A DNA stretch of 64,000 nucleotides from Microbacterium sp. 1.5R (GCF_001889265.1 NZ_CP018151.1:186001-250000); one strand, 5' to 3'. Shown: positions 1 to 8,924, counted from the stretch's first letter. Program-made: numbers and translations. The notes: generated from the sequence alone by a model not told the origin.

Positions 1-89
1 GTCGAGGCGGTCCATCGATGGCCGTCCCACCAGCGCAGCTGATGCGGATTCTCCGGATCGGGATGCCAGGCGGCAGGCGGCTGTGACAT
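1..89 (-). CDS. DUF2510-domain protein, N-terminus only (cut by window edge)
   Basis: Reading leftward from an ATG at 89, the first 29 codons give MSQPPAA followed by WHPDPENPHQLRWWDGHRWT. This is the short Trp-rich motif of DUF2510, a roughly 35-residue domain that often sits at the N-terminus of actinobacterial membrane proteins. A purine-rich GGGGGAAC ribosome-binding site lies just upstream of the ATG. The rest of the protein is outside the window, so neither its membrane segments nor its function can be judged. Confidence 0.75.
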   Translation of the reverse strand, partial: MSQPPAAWHPDPENPHQLRWWDGHRWTAS

Positions 90-273
90 GAGAGTTCCCC
101 CCGACGATGAGGCGACGAATCGCCGGCGCCCCCAGAGCGCCTCGACCTGTATATCGGTTCAGATCGCCGGGCGGCAACAGCCGAATCTGAAACGTGACAA
201 TGGCCTGTCCGGGTAGGGCGCCGAGCAGCAACGGCACACAGGGGTTGGTCGCATCACAGCTCGAGAAGCCGTG

Positions 274-657
274 TCACGCCGTCGGGCGCTCCCAGCCCAC
301 CCAGTCCGGCCGGTCCACGACGCAGAACCGGTTCCCCTCGGGGTCCTCCATGATCACGTAGTCGGCATCGTCCGGCAGGTTGTCCCAGTGCACCTCCCGA
401 GCGCCGAGCTCGGTGAGGCGGTGCACCTCGGCATCCTGATCCTCGGCATAGATGTCGAGGTGGATGCGCGGAGGCAGCACCCGCTCGGAGTGGTGAGCGT
501 CGAGGGCGATGCAGGGAGCGTCGGCATCGCGCGGCTTGAGCACGACCCAGTCATCGGCTGCCGGGTCTCGCTCGACATAGTCGAGGGCCGCCTGCCAGAA
601 GCGGGACTGCGCCGGGAGGTCGTTCACGCGGATCACGATCGACACGATCTTCAACAT
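274..657 (-). CDS. VOC (glyoxalase/bleomycin-resistance fold) family protein
   Basis: This 127-residue protein has the length and pattern of a single vicinal-oxygen-chelate domain pair. The N-terminal strand is KIVSIVIRVNDLPAQSRFWQ, a mid-protein PRIHLDIYAEDQDAEV strand carries the expected second metal-ligand region, and the C-terminus has YVIMEDPEGNRFCVVDRP, the conserved DPEGNxFCv ending of the family. Members include glyoxalases, fosfomycin or bleomycin binding proteins and many unassigned ones. No substrate can be inferred. It is transcribed alone, convergent with nothing obvious, 109 bp downstream of an Lrp-type regulator on the same strand. Confidence 0.85.
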   Translation of the reverse strand: MLKIVSIVIRVNDLPAQSRFWQAALDYVERDPAADDWVVLKPRDADAPCIALDAHHSERVLPPRIHLDIYAEDQDAEVHRLTELGAREVHWDNLPDDADYVIMEDPEGNRFCVVDRPDWVGWERPTA

Positions 658-766
658 GCGGGTCAGGTTAAGGCCCGCGGCGGCGCCCGCGGAGGGGATT
701 GACCAGGGCCTGGTGCCCGTGGTGCCGACCTGGCTCGCGAGCCTCTGCAGACCAGGCCAGGTGCGC

Positions 767-1768
767 TCAGATGGTCAGCGGCACGACCTCGCCCGACGCC
801 CTCCCGTCGGCATGCAGCAGGTGCCCGAGGTGCTTCGTCGTCCGCAGCACGACAGACCGGTCGGCGATGCTGACGCCGGGCAGGCGCTCCTCGATGATCG
901 CCTCCATGCGTCCGACGTCCTGCAAGGTGCGCAGCCAGACGGCCATGATCACGTTGTACTCGCCGACCGTGTTCGCGACGAGGCGCACTTCTTCGATCCG
1001 CCCGAGCTGTGCGCCGATGCGCGACGCCATCGCCGCCGGCACCCGCAGGAAGTACCACGCGTAGATCGGCCAGGGCGTGTAGCGGCGGGCGACGTCGACG
1101 CGGATCGCCAGCCGACCGGATTCGCGCATCTCGGCGATAGCGTCGCGCACGCGCCGCGGAGCCATCCCCAGTCGCGAGGCGAGCTCGGTGATCCCGACGC
1201 GGCCGTCGTAGGCGAGCTCGGCGGCGATGGCGTTCCGCTGGTCGACCGACATGCGCACGGATGCCGCGGGCGCGCGTCGTTCCAGGCCTTCGATCTGCGT
1301 CACCTCCTGTGTCGTGAGCGCGCGGAGACGCCAACCCCGCGCGTCGCGGACCGTCTCCGACACGAGGTGGGTGCGCATGGAGCGGACGCCGGAGACCCCG
1401 CGGATGCGTTCCAGCGTCCACACGGCGAGCGCCTCGGCATCCGGCACCGCGAGCGTGACGAAGATGTCGCGCCCTCCCGCGGTGAGGTCGATCGTGAACG
1501 CCTCGGGGTCCTGTCCGAGGGTCTCGGCGACGGCGAGCGTCTCGCCTGGACTGCACTCGATCTCGATCAGCACGAGCGTCGACGGCGCCGCTGAGCCGTA
1601 TGCCGTGACGTAGACGATCCCCTGGTCGACGAGCCGTGTCCACCGGCGCGAGAGGGTGACCGGGTCGGCGCCGACGATCGGGGCGAGGGCGCTCCAGCTC
1701 GCGCGTGGGCTGACCTGCACGGCGTGGATCAGTCGCTGATCGAGGTCGTCCAGTCCGATTTCCTGCAT
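767..1768 (-). CDS. Lrp/AsnC-family transcriptional regulator, tandem-domain type
   Basis: The 333-residue protein carries two Lrp/AsnC units. Residues about 5-60 (LDDLDQRLIHAVQVSPRASW...) are the first winged HTH and are followed by an AsnC-type ligand-binding (RAM) domain. A second HTH begins around residue 175 (VDQRNAIAAELAYDGRVGIT) and a second RAM-like segment follows. Single-domain Lrp proteins are about 150 residues, so this is the doubled form common in Actinobacteria. It is transcribed divergently from the MFS-amidohydrolase-serine lyase operon with a 116-bp shared region, so it is the obvious candidate regulator, probably responding to an amino acid. That role is inferred from position. 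Confidence 0.9.
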   Translation of the reverse strand: MQEIGLDDLDQRLIHAVQVSPRASWSALAPIVGADPVTLSRRWTRLVDQGIVYVTAYGSAAPSTLVLIEIECSPGETLAVAETLGQDPEAFTIDLTAGGRDIFVTLAVPDAEALAVWTLERIRGVSGVRSMRTHLVSETVRDARGWRLRALTTQEVTQIEGLERRAPAASVRMSVDQRNAIAAELAYDGRVGITELASRLGMAPRRVRDAIAEMRESGRLAIRVDVARRYTPWPIYAWYFLRVPAAMASRIGAQLGRIEEVRLVANTVGEYNVIMAVWLRTLQDVGRMEAIIEERLPGVSIADRSVVLRTTKHLGHLLHADGRASGEVVPLTI

Positions 1769-1884
1769 TCGCTACACCTCTGCATCCGATTTCAGGCACC
1801 TGACCGCGATCGTACAGCCCCGTTCCTAGAGTCGCTGCAACCCGATCCGCTCTTGCTCCACCCGATCCCTCTCAAGGAGTCCTC
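1769..1884. promoter_or_regulatory. Divergent promoter region, Lrp-type regulator / MFS operon
   Basis: These 116 bp separate the two divergent start codons and must hold both promoters and any Lrp operator. An AAGGAG ribosome-binding site sits 5 nt before the ATG at 1885. I do not see a clean inverted repeat, which is not unusual for Lrp-family sites. Confidence 0.45.
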
Positions 1885-3381
1885 ATGGCCGTCCCCGCAC
1901 CGCCTGGCAAGACCATCTCCGGCCGCTCCGCTGTGCGCGGCGCCGTCGGCTTCCTCGTCATCATGGAGCTCGGCTCCGGCATGCTCCAGGGCTGGTACCC
2001 GGTTCTCCTCGCCGCGATCGGCGAGGAGTTCGGCGTGGGTGCCGCCCAGCTCAACTGGGTCAGCGCCGCCTACATGCTCGCGACCGTCGTCTGCGTGCCG
2101 ATCCTCGCCAAACTCGGCGACCGGTTCGGGCATAAGAAGCTGCTGCTGATCTCGACCGCGCTCGTGGCGCTCGGTTCGATCGTCGTCGCGATCGCTCCGA
2201 GCTACGAGCTCTTCCTCGTCGGTCGGGCCCTGCAGGCGCCGCTCGCCGCCTTCCTGCCGCTCGAGTTCGCGATCGTGCGCGACCGTGACGAGAAGTCGGC
2301 CGGCCGGTCGATCGGCAAGCTCGTCGGTGCGCTGACGTTCGGAGCGGCCCTCGGTGCCCTCGGCTCCGGCCTCCTCTTCGGAGCGCTCGGCGATCTCCGG
2401 GCGGTTCTGTGGATGCCCGCCATCTTCCTTCTCATCTGCGTGCCGGTCGTGGCGTTCCTCGTGCCCGAGACCACGGTCCGCGCCGCTGGAAAGACCGACT
2501 GGCTCGGCGCCGCGCTGCTCGGCATCGGACTCCTCGCCGCGCTGGGCGGCATCTCGAACGCATCCGCGTGGGGCTGGACGAACCCGATCACCTGGGTCGC
2601 GATCCTCGGCGGTGTCGCTCTGCTCGTCGTCTGGGTGATGGTCGAGAAGCGCGTCGCGCATCCGCTCGTCGACATCGCGCTGCTCACGAAGGGCGGCATC
2701 GGACTGCCGATCATCATCGCGTTCCTCTTCGGCGCCCAGCTCTTCGGAGGACAGACCGCGTCGAGCGTCTACGTGCTCAGCGATCCGGATGCCGTCGGCT
2801 TCGGCCTCGGGTTCAGCGCCGCCATGGTCGGAGTCATCTCGCTGGCCGCAGCGCTCTCGGCCTTCCTCGCGTCGATCGTCGGAGACCGCGTCGCCGGCCG
2901 CATCGGCGCGAAGGGCGCGATCGTCCTCGGCGGTGCCCTGGTCGCAGCGAGCTACCTCGCCTTCATCACCGCACCGACCGTCGTCGCGGTGTTCGTCGGG
3001 TCGATGGTGATGGGCGGCCTCGGCAACGGCTTGCTCATCTCGGTGCTGCCGACCATCGTCGTGCGCCGCGCCCCCGCCGACTCGGTCGGCATCGCCTCCG
3101 CCCTCTACAACACCTCTCGCACCGCGGCCGGAGCCGTGGCGGGTGCCGTGTTCGCTCTGGTGATGGGCAGCTTCCTCATGACTGTCGGCACGGGTGACGC
3201 CGCCGTGACCACCACCTCGTTCGACGGATATGTCGCGGTGTGGAGCATCTGCGCGGGCATCGGGGTCGCGATCGCCGTTCTCGCCCTGTTCCTCCGGGTG
3301 CCCCGCCCGGTCGCCGAGGCCCCCACCCCTGTCCCCGCCGTCACCACGGCCGACCCCGTTCTCGAAGGAGAAACCGCATGA
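1885..3381 (+). CDS. MFS transporter, DHA2-like drug/metabolite exporter
   Basis: A 498-residue integral membrane protein, long enough for about 14 transmembrane helices as in the DHA2 branch of the major facilitator superfamily. The segment LGDRFGHKKLLLISTALVAL (about residues 75-95) matches the conserved MFS loop 2-3 motif (GxLaDrxGrkxxl), and VPETTVRAAGKTDWLGA is the characteristic central loop after helix 6. The preceding AAGGAG supports this ATG. Its TGA overlaps the ATG of the amidohydrolase gene by 4 nt, so transport and hydrolysis are probably translationally coupled. Substrate is unknown. An amino-acid conjugate or peptide-like compound would fit the neighbours. Confidence 0.9.
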   Translation: MAVPAPPGKTISGRSAVRGAVGFLVIMELGSGMLQGWYPVLLAAIGEEFGVGAAQLNWVSAAYMLATVVCVPILAKLGDRFGHKKLLLISTALVALGSIVVAIAPSYELFLVGRALQAPLAAFLPLEFAIVRDRDEKSAGRSIGKLVGALTFGAALGALGSGLLFGALGDLRAVLWMPAIFLLICVPVVAFLVPETTVRAAGKTDWLGAALLGIGLLAALGGISNASAWGWTNPITWVAILGGVALLVVWVMVEKRVAHPLVDIALLTKGGIGLPIIIAFLFGAQLFGGQTASSVYVLSDPDAVGFGLGFSAAMVGVISLAAALSAFLASIVGDRVAGRIGAKGAIVLGGALVAASYLAFITAPTVVAVFVGSMVMGGLGNGLLISVLPTIVVRRAPADSVGIASALYNTSRTAAGAVAGAVFALVMGSFLMTVGTGDAAVTTTSFDGYVAVWSICAGIGVAIAVLALFLRVPRPVAEAPTPVPAVTTADPVLEGETA

Positions 3382-4622
3382 CCCTCGCAGACCCGACCCT
3401 CCGCACCCTGCTCGACCTCGCCGACGCGAAGCAGCGCAGCGCGGATGCCGTGCGCGACTGGGAGCAGCGTCTCATCGAGATCAGCCACGAGATCCACGCC
3501 GATCCCGAGATCGCGTTCGAGGAGGTGCGCGCGGCGAACCTGGTCGCGGCGGCTCTGCGCGATGCCGGCTTCACCGCCACGGTCGGCGCGTTCGGTGTCG
3601 ACACGGCCATCGACGCCAGTTTTGGTGACGGGGAGTTCGTGGTCGCGATCTGCGCCGAGTACGACGCTCTTCCCGGCATCGGCCACGCCTGCGGGCACAA
3701 CGTCATCGCGGCCGCCGGTCTCGGTGCGGCGATCGCGCTCGCGGCCATCGCCGACGACGCCGGACTCACTGTCAAGCTCCTCGGCACGCCTGCCGAGGAG
3801 CACGGCGGCGGCAAGGTGCTCATGCTCGAGGGCGGGGCATGGGAAGACGCCACGGTGTCGCTCATGGTGCACGGCGCCCCCGGCATCGATGTGCGCTGCG
3901 AGAGCTTCGCGACCCAGGCCGTCGACCGATTCCAGATCACGTATACGGGGCGGCCAGCGCACGCCGCGGCCGCTCCCGACAAGGGAGTGAACGCGCTGGA
4001 TGCCGCGACCGTGGCGCTCACGGCGATCGGACTCCTCCGTCAACAGCTGCCGGGCACCGTCCGCACGGCCGCCGTGATCACGCAGGGCGGCGAGGTGACG
4101 AACATCATCCCCGCGCGCACCGTGCTGCAGGCCGAGGTGCGCTCGTTCGATCTCGACGAGCTGCGTGACGCCAAACGGCGAGTGATGGCCTGTTTCGAAG
4201 CGGGAGCGCTCGCCGCGGGTTGCTCGTGGGAGCAGGTGCGCACCGAGCCGCGCTACGACCCGCTGGTGCAGGAGCCGCTGCTCGCCGACGCGTGGAACGA
4301 CGCGTTGACCGAGCTCGGCCGCGAGCCCATCGCCTTCTCTGGAATGGCCGGCGGATCGACCGACATGGGCAACGTCTCGCAGGTCGTGCCGTCGATCCAC
4401 CCCGGCATCGCGATCATCGGATCGACGTCGGCTCCGCACACCGAGGGATTCGCGGCGGATGCGGCGACGCCCGCCGCCGACCGCGCGGTCGTCGACGCGG
4501 CCATCGGCCTCGCGTGGGCCGCGGCCACGGCAGCGCTCACGCTGGAGTCCCGCTCCGATCTGCTCGGTCGACAGGCCGCGCGGCCGGTCGGTGCGACCAC
4601 TCACCCGCAGGGCGAGGAGTGA
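3378..4622 (+). CDS. M20-family amidohydrolase (AbgB/IAA-amino-acid hydrolase type)
   Basis: This 414-residue metallopeptidase-like protein has the M20 hallmarks: ISHEIHADPEIAFEE near residue 35, the metal-binding CAEYDALPGIGHACGHN segment, TPAEEHGGGKVLM with the catalytic Glu pair, a central dimerisation (lid) domain beginning ITYTGRPAHAAAAPDKGVNA, and a C-terminal GGSTDMGNVS plus HTEGFA ligand region. Relatives hydrolyse N-acyl amino acids or p-aminobenzoyl-glutamate. The start at 3378 overlaps the MFS stop (ATGA), and the gene ends in a GTGA overlap with the serine ammonia-lyase. Together the operon suggests release and breakdown of an amino-acid conjugate, which is inference. Confidence 0.9.
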   Translation: MTLADPTLRTLLDLADAKQRSADAVRDWEQRLIEISHEIHADPEIAFEEVRAANLVAAALRDAGFTATVGAFGVDTAIDASFGDGEFVVAICAEYDALPGIGHACGHNVIAAAGLGAAIALAAIADDAGLTVKLLGTPAEEHGGGKVLMLEGGAWEDATVSLMVHGAPGIDVRCESFATQAVDRFQITYTGRPAHAAAAPDKGVNALDAATVALTAIGLLRQQLPGTVRTAAVITQGGEVTNIIPARTVLQAEVRSFDLDELRDAKRRVMACFEAGALAAGCSWEQVRTEPRYDPLVQEPLLADAWNDALTELGREPIAFSGMAGGSTDMGNVSQVVPSIHPGIAIIGSTSAPHTEGFAADAATPAADRAVVDAAIGLAWAAATAALTLESRSDLLGRQAARPVGATTHPQGEE

Positions 4623-6010
4623 CGACGCTCACCTCTGAGACCGGCGCCCGCAGCAGCGTCTATGTCTCGGCGTTCGACCTGTTCTCGATCGGCATCGGCC
4701 CCTCCTCGTCGCACACGGTGGGGCCGATGCGTGCCGGGCGCGACTTCGCGCGGCGCGTGCTGGCGCAGCATCCGGAGGGTCCGAGTCGTGTGGAGGTGGT
4801 GCTGTACGGGTCACTCGCGGCGACCGGACTCGGGCACGGCACGCCGGATGCTGTCGTTGCCGGTCTCGCGGGTCTGGATCCTGAGACGTGTGATCCGGGA
4901 TCCGTCCGTGGTGCGTGGTCGGGGCATCCGGCGGGGTCGCCACTGCTGTTCGGTGGCGTCGTGCCTGTGGCGTTCGACAGCTCCGATGTCGTGCTCGATC
5001 CGTTCACCCGGCAGCCCGGGCACCCGAACACACTGGTGATCCGAGCGTTCGGTCCTGGCGGGGCGTCGATGGCGGCGGAGACGTACCTCTCGGTGGGCGG
5101 CGGATTCATCCAGCGCGTCGGTGACGTTGTCGAGAGCCCGGTCGTGGCTGACGGGATGCCGTCGTTCCGGACTGCGGCGGAGTTGCTCGCACTGTGCGTC
5201 GATGGCCTGTCGATCGCCGACGTCGCGCGGGTCGGCGAGGTCGCGGTCCGCGGGGCGGATGCCGTCGACGCGGGTCTCGACGCGATCTGGACCGCCATGC
5301 GCGACTGCGTCGAGGCGGGGCTGGGTGCTTCCGGCGTACTGCCGGGTGGTCTCGGTGTGCCGCGGCGGGCGCGGTCGATGCGCGACAGCATCCTCCGGGC
5401 AGAGGCTGCGGGGCAGCCGGTCACGTCCGACTGGCTGCAGGCGTTCGCGCTCGCCGTCAATGAGGAGAACGCCGGGGGTGGGCGGGTCGTCACAGCGCCC
5501 ACGAACGGTGCCGCCGGCATTCTGCCCGCCGTGCTCATGTACTACTCGCGGTTCGTGCCCGGCGCGGATGCTGCGGCTGTGCGGACCTTCTTGCTCACCG
5601 CAGCCGCGATCGGATCGCTGATCAAGGCGAACGCGTCGATCTCGGGCGCGGAGGGCGGATGCCAGGCCGAGGTCGGTTCCGCGTGCGCGATGGCGGCCGC
5701 CGGACTCTGCGCCGTTCTCGGCGGCACGCCGCAGCAGGTCGAGAACGCGGCCGAGATCGCGATGGAGCATCACCTCGGGCTCACCTGCGACCCGATCGCC
5801 GGGCTCGTGCAGATCCCCTGCATCGAGCGCAACGCGGTCGCCGCGTCGACCGCCGTCACGGCTGCCCGCCTCGCCCTGCACGGCGACGGCAGTCATGTGG
5901 TGTCGCTGGATGTCGTGATCGAGACGATGCGTCAGACCGGCGCCGACATGAGCGACAAGTACAAGGAGACCAGTCGGGGTGGGTTGGCGGTGAATGTCGT
6001 GGAGTGCTGA
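4619..6010 (+). CDS. sdaA: L-serine ammonia-lyase, iron-sulfur-dependent, single chain
   Basis: The 463-residue product converts L-serine to pyruvate and ammonia. It opens with VSAFDLFSIGIGPSSSHTVG, the signature start of the beta domain, and continues without a break into the alpha domain, as in single-chain SdaA. Cysteines in GAEGGCQAEVGSACAM, LTCDPIAGL and VQIPCIERN are the expected [4Fe-4S] ligand region, and NEENAGGGRVVTAPTNGAAG matches the substrate site. The only plausible start is a GTG at 4619 that overlaps the upstream stop (GTGA). As the last gene of the operon under a divergent Lrp-type regulator, it probably feeds serine released by the amidohydrolase into pyruvate. Confidence 0.93.
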   Translation: MTTLTSETGARSSVYVSAFDLFSIGIGPSSSHTVGPMRAGRDFARRVLAQHPEGPSRVEVVLYGSLAATGLGHGTPDAVVAGLAGLDPETCDPGSVRGAWSGHPAGSPLLFGGVVPVAFDSSDVVLDPFTRQPGHPNTLVIRAFGPGGASMAAETYLSVGGGFIQRVGDVVESPVVADGMPSFRTAAELLALCVDGLSIADVARVGEVAVRGADAVDAGLDAIWTAMRDCVEAGLGASGVLPGGLGVPRRARSMRDSILRAEAAGQPVTSDWLQAFALAVNEENAGGGRVVTAPTNGAAGILPAVLMYYSRFVPGADAAAVRTFLLTAAAIGSLIKANASISGAEGGCQAEVGSACAMAAAGLCAVLGGTPQQVENAAEIAMEHHLGLTCDPIAGLVQIPCIERNAVAASTAVTAARLALHGDGSHVVSLDVVIETMRQTGADMSDKYKETSRGGLAVNVVEC

Positions 6011-6409
6011 GGGTTAGGAGCGGAAGGATCTGCTCATGCCGGTTTCTGGAAACTGCCGAAGTCGCTGGCAAACGACGCGTCGATCGATGCGAACGTGAAC
6101 TCAGGGGTGAGTGCGCATCGAGCGAGGCTCTGGTTCATCTTCCGCTGCCCAGCAGGCGTAAGCAGGTGCGGTCGATCTTGGTGCCAGCCCGAGTCCATGA
6201 CCGCTACCGTGATGACGATGTCTACTGGGCGACGCGGCGGATGGGCCTCAACGAGCGCAGGTTGGTGAGGATCACGTCGGCTGTGGCGCGGAGCACAGCG
6301 GTTCACCGTCGGTCAAGTGCTTCAGTCATGAACATGTTGCAGTCAGGATGCAAGTGGTCAATCGTCTGGGGTACTTCCCTGTCAGGCGCATCAGCACTAG
6401 TTTGACCAC
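6011..6409. other. 399-bp intergenic stretch without a confident gene
   Basis: A reverse-strand frame of 90 codons (6034-6306) reads HQDRPHLLTPAGQRKMNQSL near its middle and ends SFASDFGSFQKPA. It looks protein-like but I cannot assign it, and it has no clear ribosome-binding site. Base use is more A/T-rich than in the serine lyase. This is the point where the core operon gives way to accessory genes, so it may be an old insertion scar. Promoter elements for the SIR2 gene must lie at its right end. Confidence 0.3.
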
Positions 6410-8050
6410 GTGCCTCGCTACCTTAATTCTCTCCCAGGTCCGCTTCTCGATGACCTCGTCGAGGGCGACTGGCTGCCGATCATTGGTGCGGGATTCTCGC
6501 GGAACGCAGAGTATCAAAATGGCGAGGTTCCGGCAGACTGGTCGGAACTCGGGAAAAAACTCGGGCAGAAGGTAGATGGGGCTCCAGCGGACGCTCCTCC
6601 GATCGAGTCGATATCTGCGTATGAGCAAGCGTTTGGCCGTGTGGCGCTCATCGATGCCGTCGGGACTCTGATCCGCGCACATCACGCGCACCCAGGTGAG
6701 GCGCACCTTGCATTTGCTCGAGTTGGCTTCACGAACGTGCTTACGACCAATTTCGATTTCCTGCTCGAAAAGGCGTACGACCAAATCTTGAAGAGTTGCT
6801 TGCCGATCATCGACGAGACACAGCTATCCGCTCCTAACCGCACTTCTGGTCCGCGCGTGATCAAGTTCCACGGGGATCTGCACCACCCGTCGAGGATGGT
6901 TTTAACCGAAGATGACTATGATCGGTTCCTCTCAGAGCATCCGCTTCTCGCCACGAGTATTTCGGCGATGATGGTGGATCATACGGGAGTGTTGATCGGG
7001 TACAGCCTCGACGACCCCGACACCCGGCAGTTGCTCACACTGCTGAAACTTCGTCTCGGAAGCATGAAGCGGCCGTTGTGGACGATCCAGTTTGACGCGC
7101 AGCCGCACACAGTGGCGAGGTTTGAACGCAGAGGGGTGAAAGTCGTCAATCTGAAACTGGCACCAGGGCACACTCGTTCCGAGGCGTTCGCCCTACTCTT
7201 CGACGAACTTGCGGAGTATTGGAAGTCAAAGCTCTTTGAGATCAGTGTCAGCTCGGACGATCGAGTTGCTGCCGACCTGCGTCTGCCGGGCGACGATGCT
7301 CGTCGGCTCTGCTACTTTGCGATCCCGCCGCGACTAGTGGGGTGGTACCGCGACAACGTGTTTCCCGAGGCTGAGGCTTTTGGTCTGGTGCCAGTTGTGC
7401 AACGGGAGGTTTTTAGCGCCCCCGGTACTGCGCCTACCAAGGTCGACGCGCTTGTGGAGCGATCCCTGATAGTCATCGCTGAACTCGACGCCGATTATGA
7501 ATCGTATGAAGCGTCCTTTGCTCTCGCTACCAAAGGCGCCCGGAACGTTCTTCTGGTTCGCGATGATCGTGAACTAAAAGGGAGGATGGAGCGCGCTCGG
7601 TCGCTGTCGGTTCGCCCATCCTTGAGTGAGGCGACGCTCCTCTATCGGCCTTCTCTTGACGGTGATCCGGCGGGGTTTGTAGATGAGATTAGACGATGGC
7701 TTACTGATGTCGTGCCTGCCGCTGAGAGCCACCGCGACGAACCGGCGCGTCTTCTGGCTTCTCGCCACTTCGGTCCCGCGCTCATTTCTGCGGTTTCCTT
7801 GCTTGAGGTTGCTCTCGGCCGCGCGTTCGTCGGCAAGGGGGAGGATCCCGCCCGCCCGAACTTGCGAAATTTGGTCAAGCATGCGCGCAGGGCTGGTCTG
7901 ATTGAGTCCGACGAGGAGCTGCACCGCATTGAACAGGCAATCACCAAACGCAACGAGGCTGTCCACCGCGTGGCTATCGTGACATCTCAGCAGGCGCGCG
8001 CTGGAATCGAAGCGATCATGCCTGTAGTTCAGCGCGCGGATCGCTGGTGA
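6410..8050 (+). CDS. Stand-alone SIR2-like / deoxyribosyltransferase-TIR-like / HEPN three-domain protein, putative anti-phage effector
   Basis: The 546-residue protein starts at a GTG with no clear ribosome-binding site, so it may be leaderless. Residues 20-270 form a SIR2-like NAD-binding domain: GAGFS at 26-30, TTNFD at 112-116, KFHGD at 152-156 and GYSLDDPD at 197-204. Residues about 298-430 (CYFAIPPRLV..., VDALVERSLIVIAELD, GARNVLLV) have the pattern of a nucleoside deoxyribosyltransferase or TIR-like fold. Residues about 445-540 are helical and contain RNEAVH at 514-519, the R-x4-H motif of HEPN ribonuclease-like domains. SIR2 defence proteins are known to deplete NAD+ during phage infection. 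The function here is inferred. Codon use is less GC-rich than in flanking core genes. Confidence 0.8.
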   Translation: MPRYLNSLPGPLLDDLVEGDWLPIIGAGFSRNAEYQNGEVPADWSELGKKLGQKVDGAPADAPPIESISAYEQAFGRVALIDAVGTLIRAHHAHPGEAHLAFARVGFTNVLTTNFDFLLEKAYDQILKSCLPIIDETQLSAPNRTSGPRVIKFHGDLHHPSRMVLTEDDYDRFLSEHPLLATSISAMMVDHTGVLIGYSLDDPDTRQLLTLLKLRLGSMKRPLWTIQFDAQPHTVARFERRGVKVVNLKLAPGHTRSEAFALLFDELAEYWKSKLFEISVSSDDRVAADLRLPGDDARRLCYFAIPPRLVGWYRDNVFPEAEAFGLVPVVQREVFSAPGTAPTKVDALVERSLIVIAELDADYESYEASFALATKGARNVLLVRDDRELKGRMERARSLSVRPSLSEATLLYRPSLDGDPAGFVDEIRRWLTDVVPAAESHRDEPARLLASRHFGPALISAVSLLEVALGRAFVGKGEDPARPNLRNLVKHARRAGLIESDEELHRIEQAITKRNEAVHRVAIVTSQQARAGIEAIMPVVQRADRW

Positions 8051-8182
8051 CGCTAGGCCGGAGAGAACCCACAGATAGCGGATATTAGGGGGCGCCCTCA
8101 GCGCCCTCACAGTGTGTCAGTACCCAGAGTTCCACTCTCACGTCCGGAACCGCCCACAGTCGCATCGAAGGAGATCGGCGAG

Positions 8183-8752
8183 ATGAGACCACTGCGCTAC
8201 GCGATCAACGTCACGCTCGACGGCTGCGCCCACCATGAGGCGGGCGTCGCTCCCGACGAGGAGCTGATGGGCTTCTGGACGGCTGAGATGCAGCGAGCGG
8301 ATGCCGTGATCTACGGCAGAAAGACGTACGAAATGATGGAGTCCGCCTGGCGGCGTCCGGAGTCGGGGGTGTGGCCGGACTGGATGAACGAGTGGGAGAT
8401 CCCGTTCGCCGAGGCGCTCGACCGTATGCCGAAGCACGTCGTCTCGAGCACGCTGGAGTCCGTCGACTGGAACGCCGAGATCCTGCAGGGTGACCTGGGT
8501 GTGGCCGTTAAGCAGCTCAAGCAGCAGCCGGGCGAGAGGCTGTCCGTCGGTGGGGTGACCCTTTCGCTGGCGCTCGCGGAGCTGGGGTTGATCGACGAGT
8601 ACATCTTCGTCGTGCATCCGATCATCGCCGGGCACGGACCGAGGCTGCTCGAGGGATTGAGCGAGCGCTTGAGTCTCGAGCTCGTGGACCGACGGGAGTT
8701 CGGGTCAGGGGCGGTCGCGAACCGCTATCGCCCGGTGCCCCTCGATCGGTGA
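8183..8752 (+). CDS. Dihydrofolate reductase family (RibD C-terminal-like) protein
   Basis: This 189-residue protein matches the stand-alone RibD C-terminal/DHFR-like family. It begins RPLRYAINVTLDGCAHHEAG, has the NADPH-fold segment DAVIYGRKTYEMM, and carries LSVGGVTLSLALAELGLIDE and EYIFVVHPIIAGHGPRLLEG near the C-terminus. Stand-alone members are often annotated as dihydrofolate reductases, but true DHFR activity is rarely shown. The ATG at 8183 is preceded by AAGGAG; the longer reading frame from 8114 lacks this and is rejected. A decayed second copy of the C-terminal third lies 170 bp downstream. Confidence 0.88.
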   Translation: MRPLRYAINVTLDGCAHHEAGVAPDEELMGFWTAEMQRADAVIYGRKTYEMMESAWRRPESGVWPDWMNEWEIPFAEALDRMPKHVVSSTLESVDWNAEILQGDLGVAVKQLKQQPGERLSVGGVTLSLALAELGLIDEYIFVVHPIIAGHGPRLLEGLSERLSLELVDRREFGSGAVANRYRPVPLDR

Positions 8753-8924
8753 GCGAGCGAAGCGAGTCCGAACGTGGTGGCTCAGCCGGCATCCGGATGC
8801 TGCGTGCCTGGCGACGGCTCCACAGCGCAACGAACCCTGCGTAGGCGCTGAACGTCACGATGTAACCGAGCACGAGGATCCACGACCCGGGTGCGTGCGG
8901 GTACAACGAGCTCGGGTAGAGCAG
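8753..8924 (-). other. Unassigned membrane-segment fragment on the reverse strand
   Basis: The reverse strand encodes a peptide containing APGSWILVLGYIVTFSAYAG and FVALWSRRQARSIR, which reads as one transmembrane helix followed by a basic cytoplasmic tail. The frame has no convincing start and runs on antisense into the DHFR-like gene without a nearby stop. It is most simply a leftover piece of a small membrane-protein gene. I would not annotate it as functional. Confidence 0.25.

Noticed and set aside
663..1799. 378-codon reverse frame overlapping the Lrp-type gene
   Set aside because: Arg-rich shadow frame in high-GC DNA. The Lrp frame at 767-1768 carries recognisable domains.
6034..6306. 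90-codon reverse frame after sdaA as a gene
   Set aside because: No ribosome-binding site, no recognised domain and codon use unlike either neighbour. Kept only as an intergenic note.
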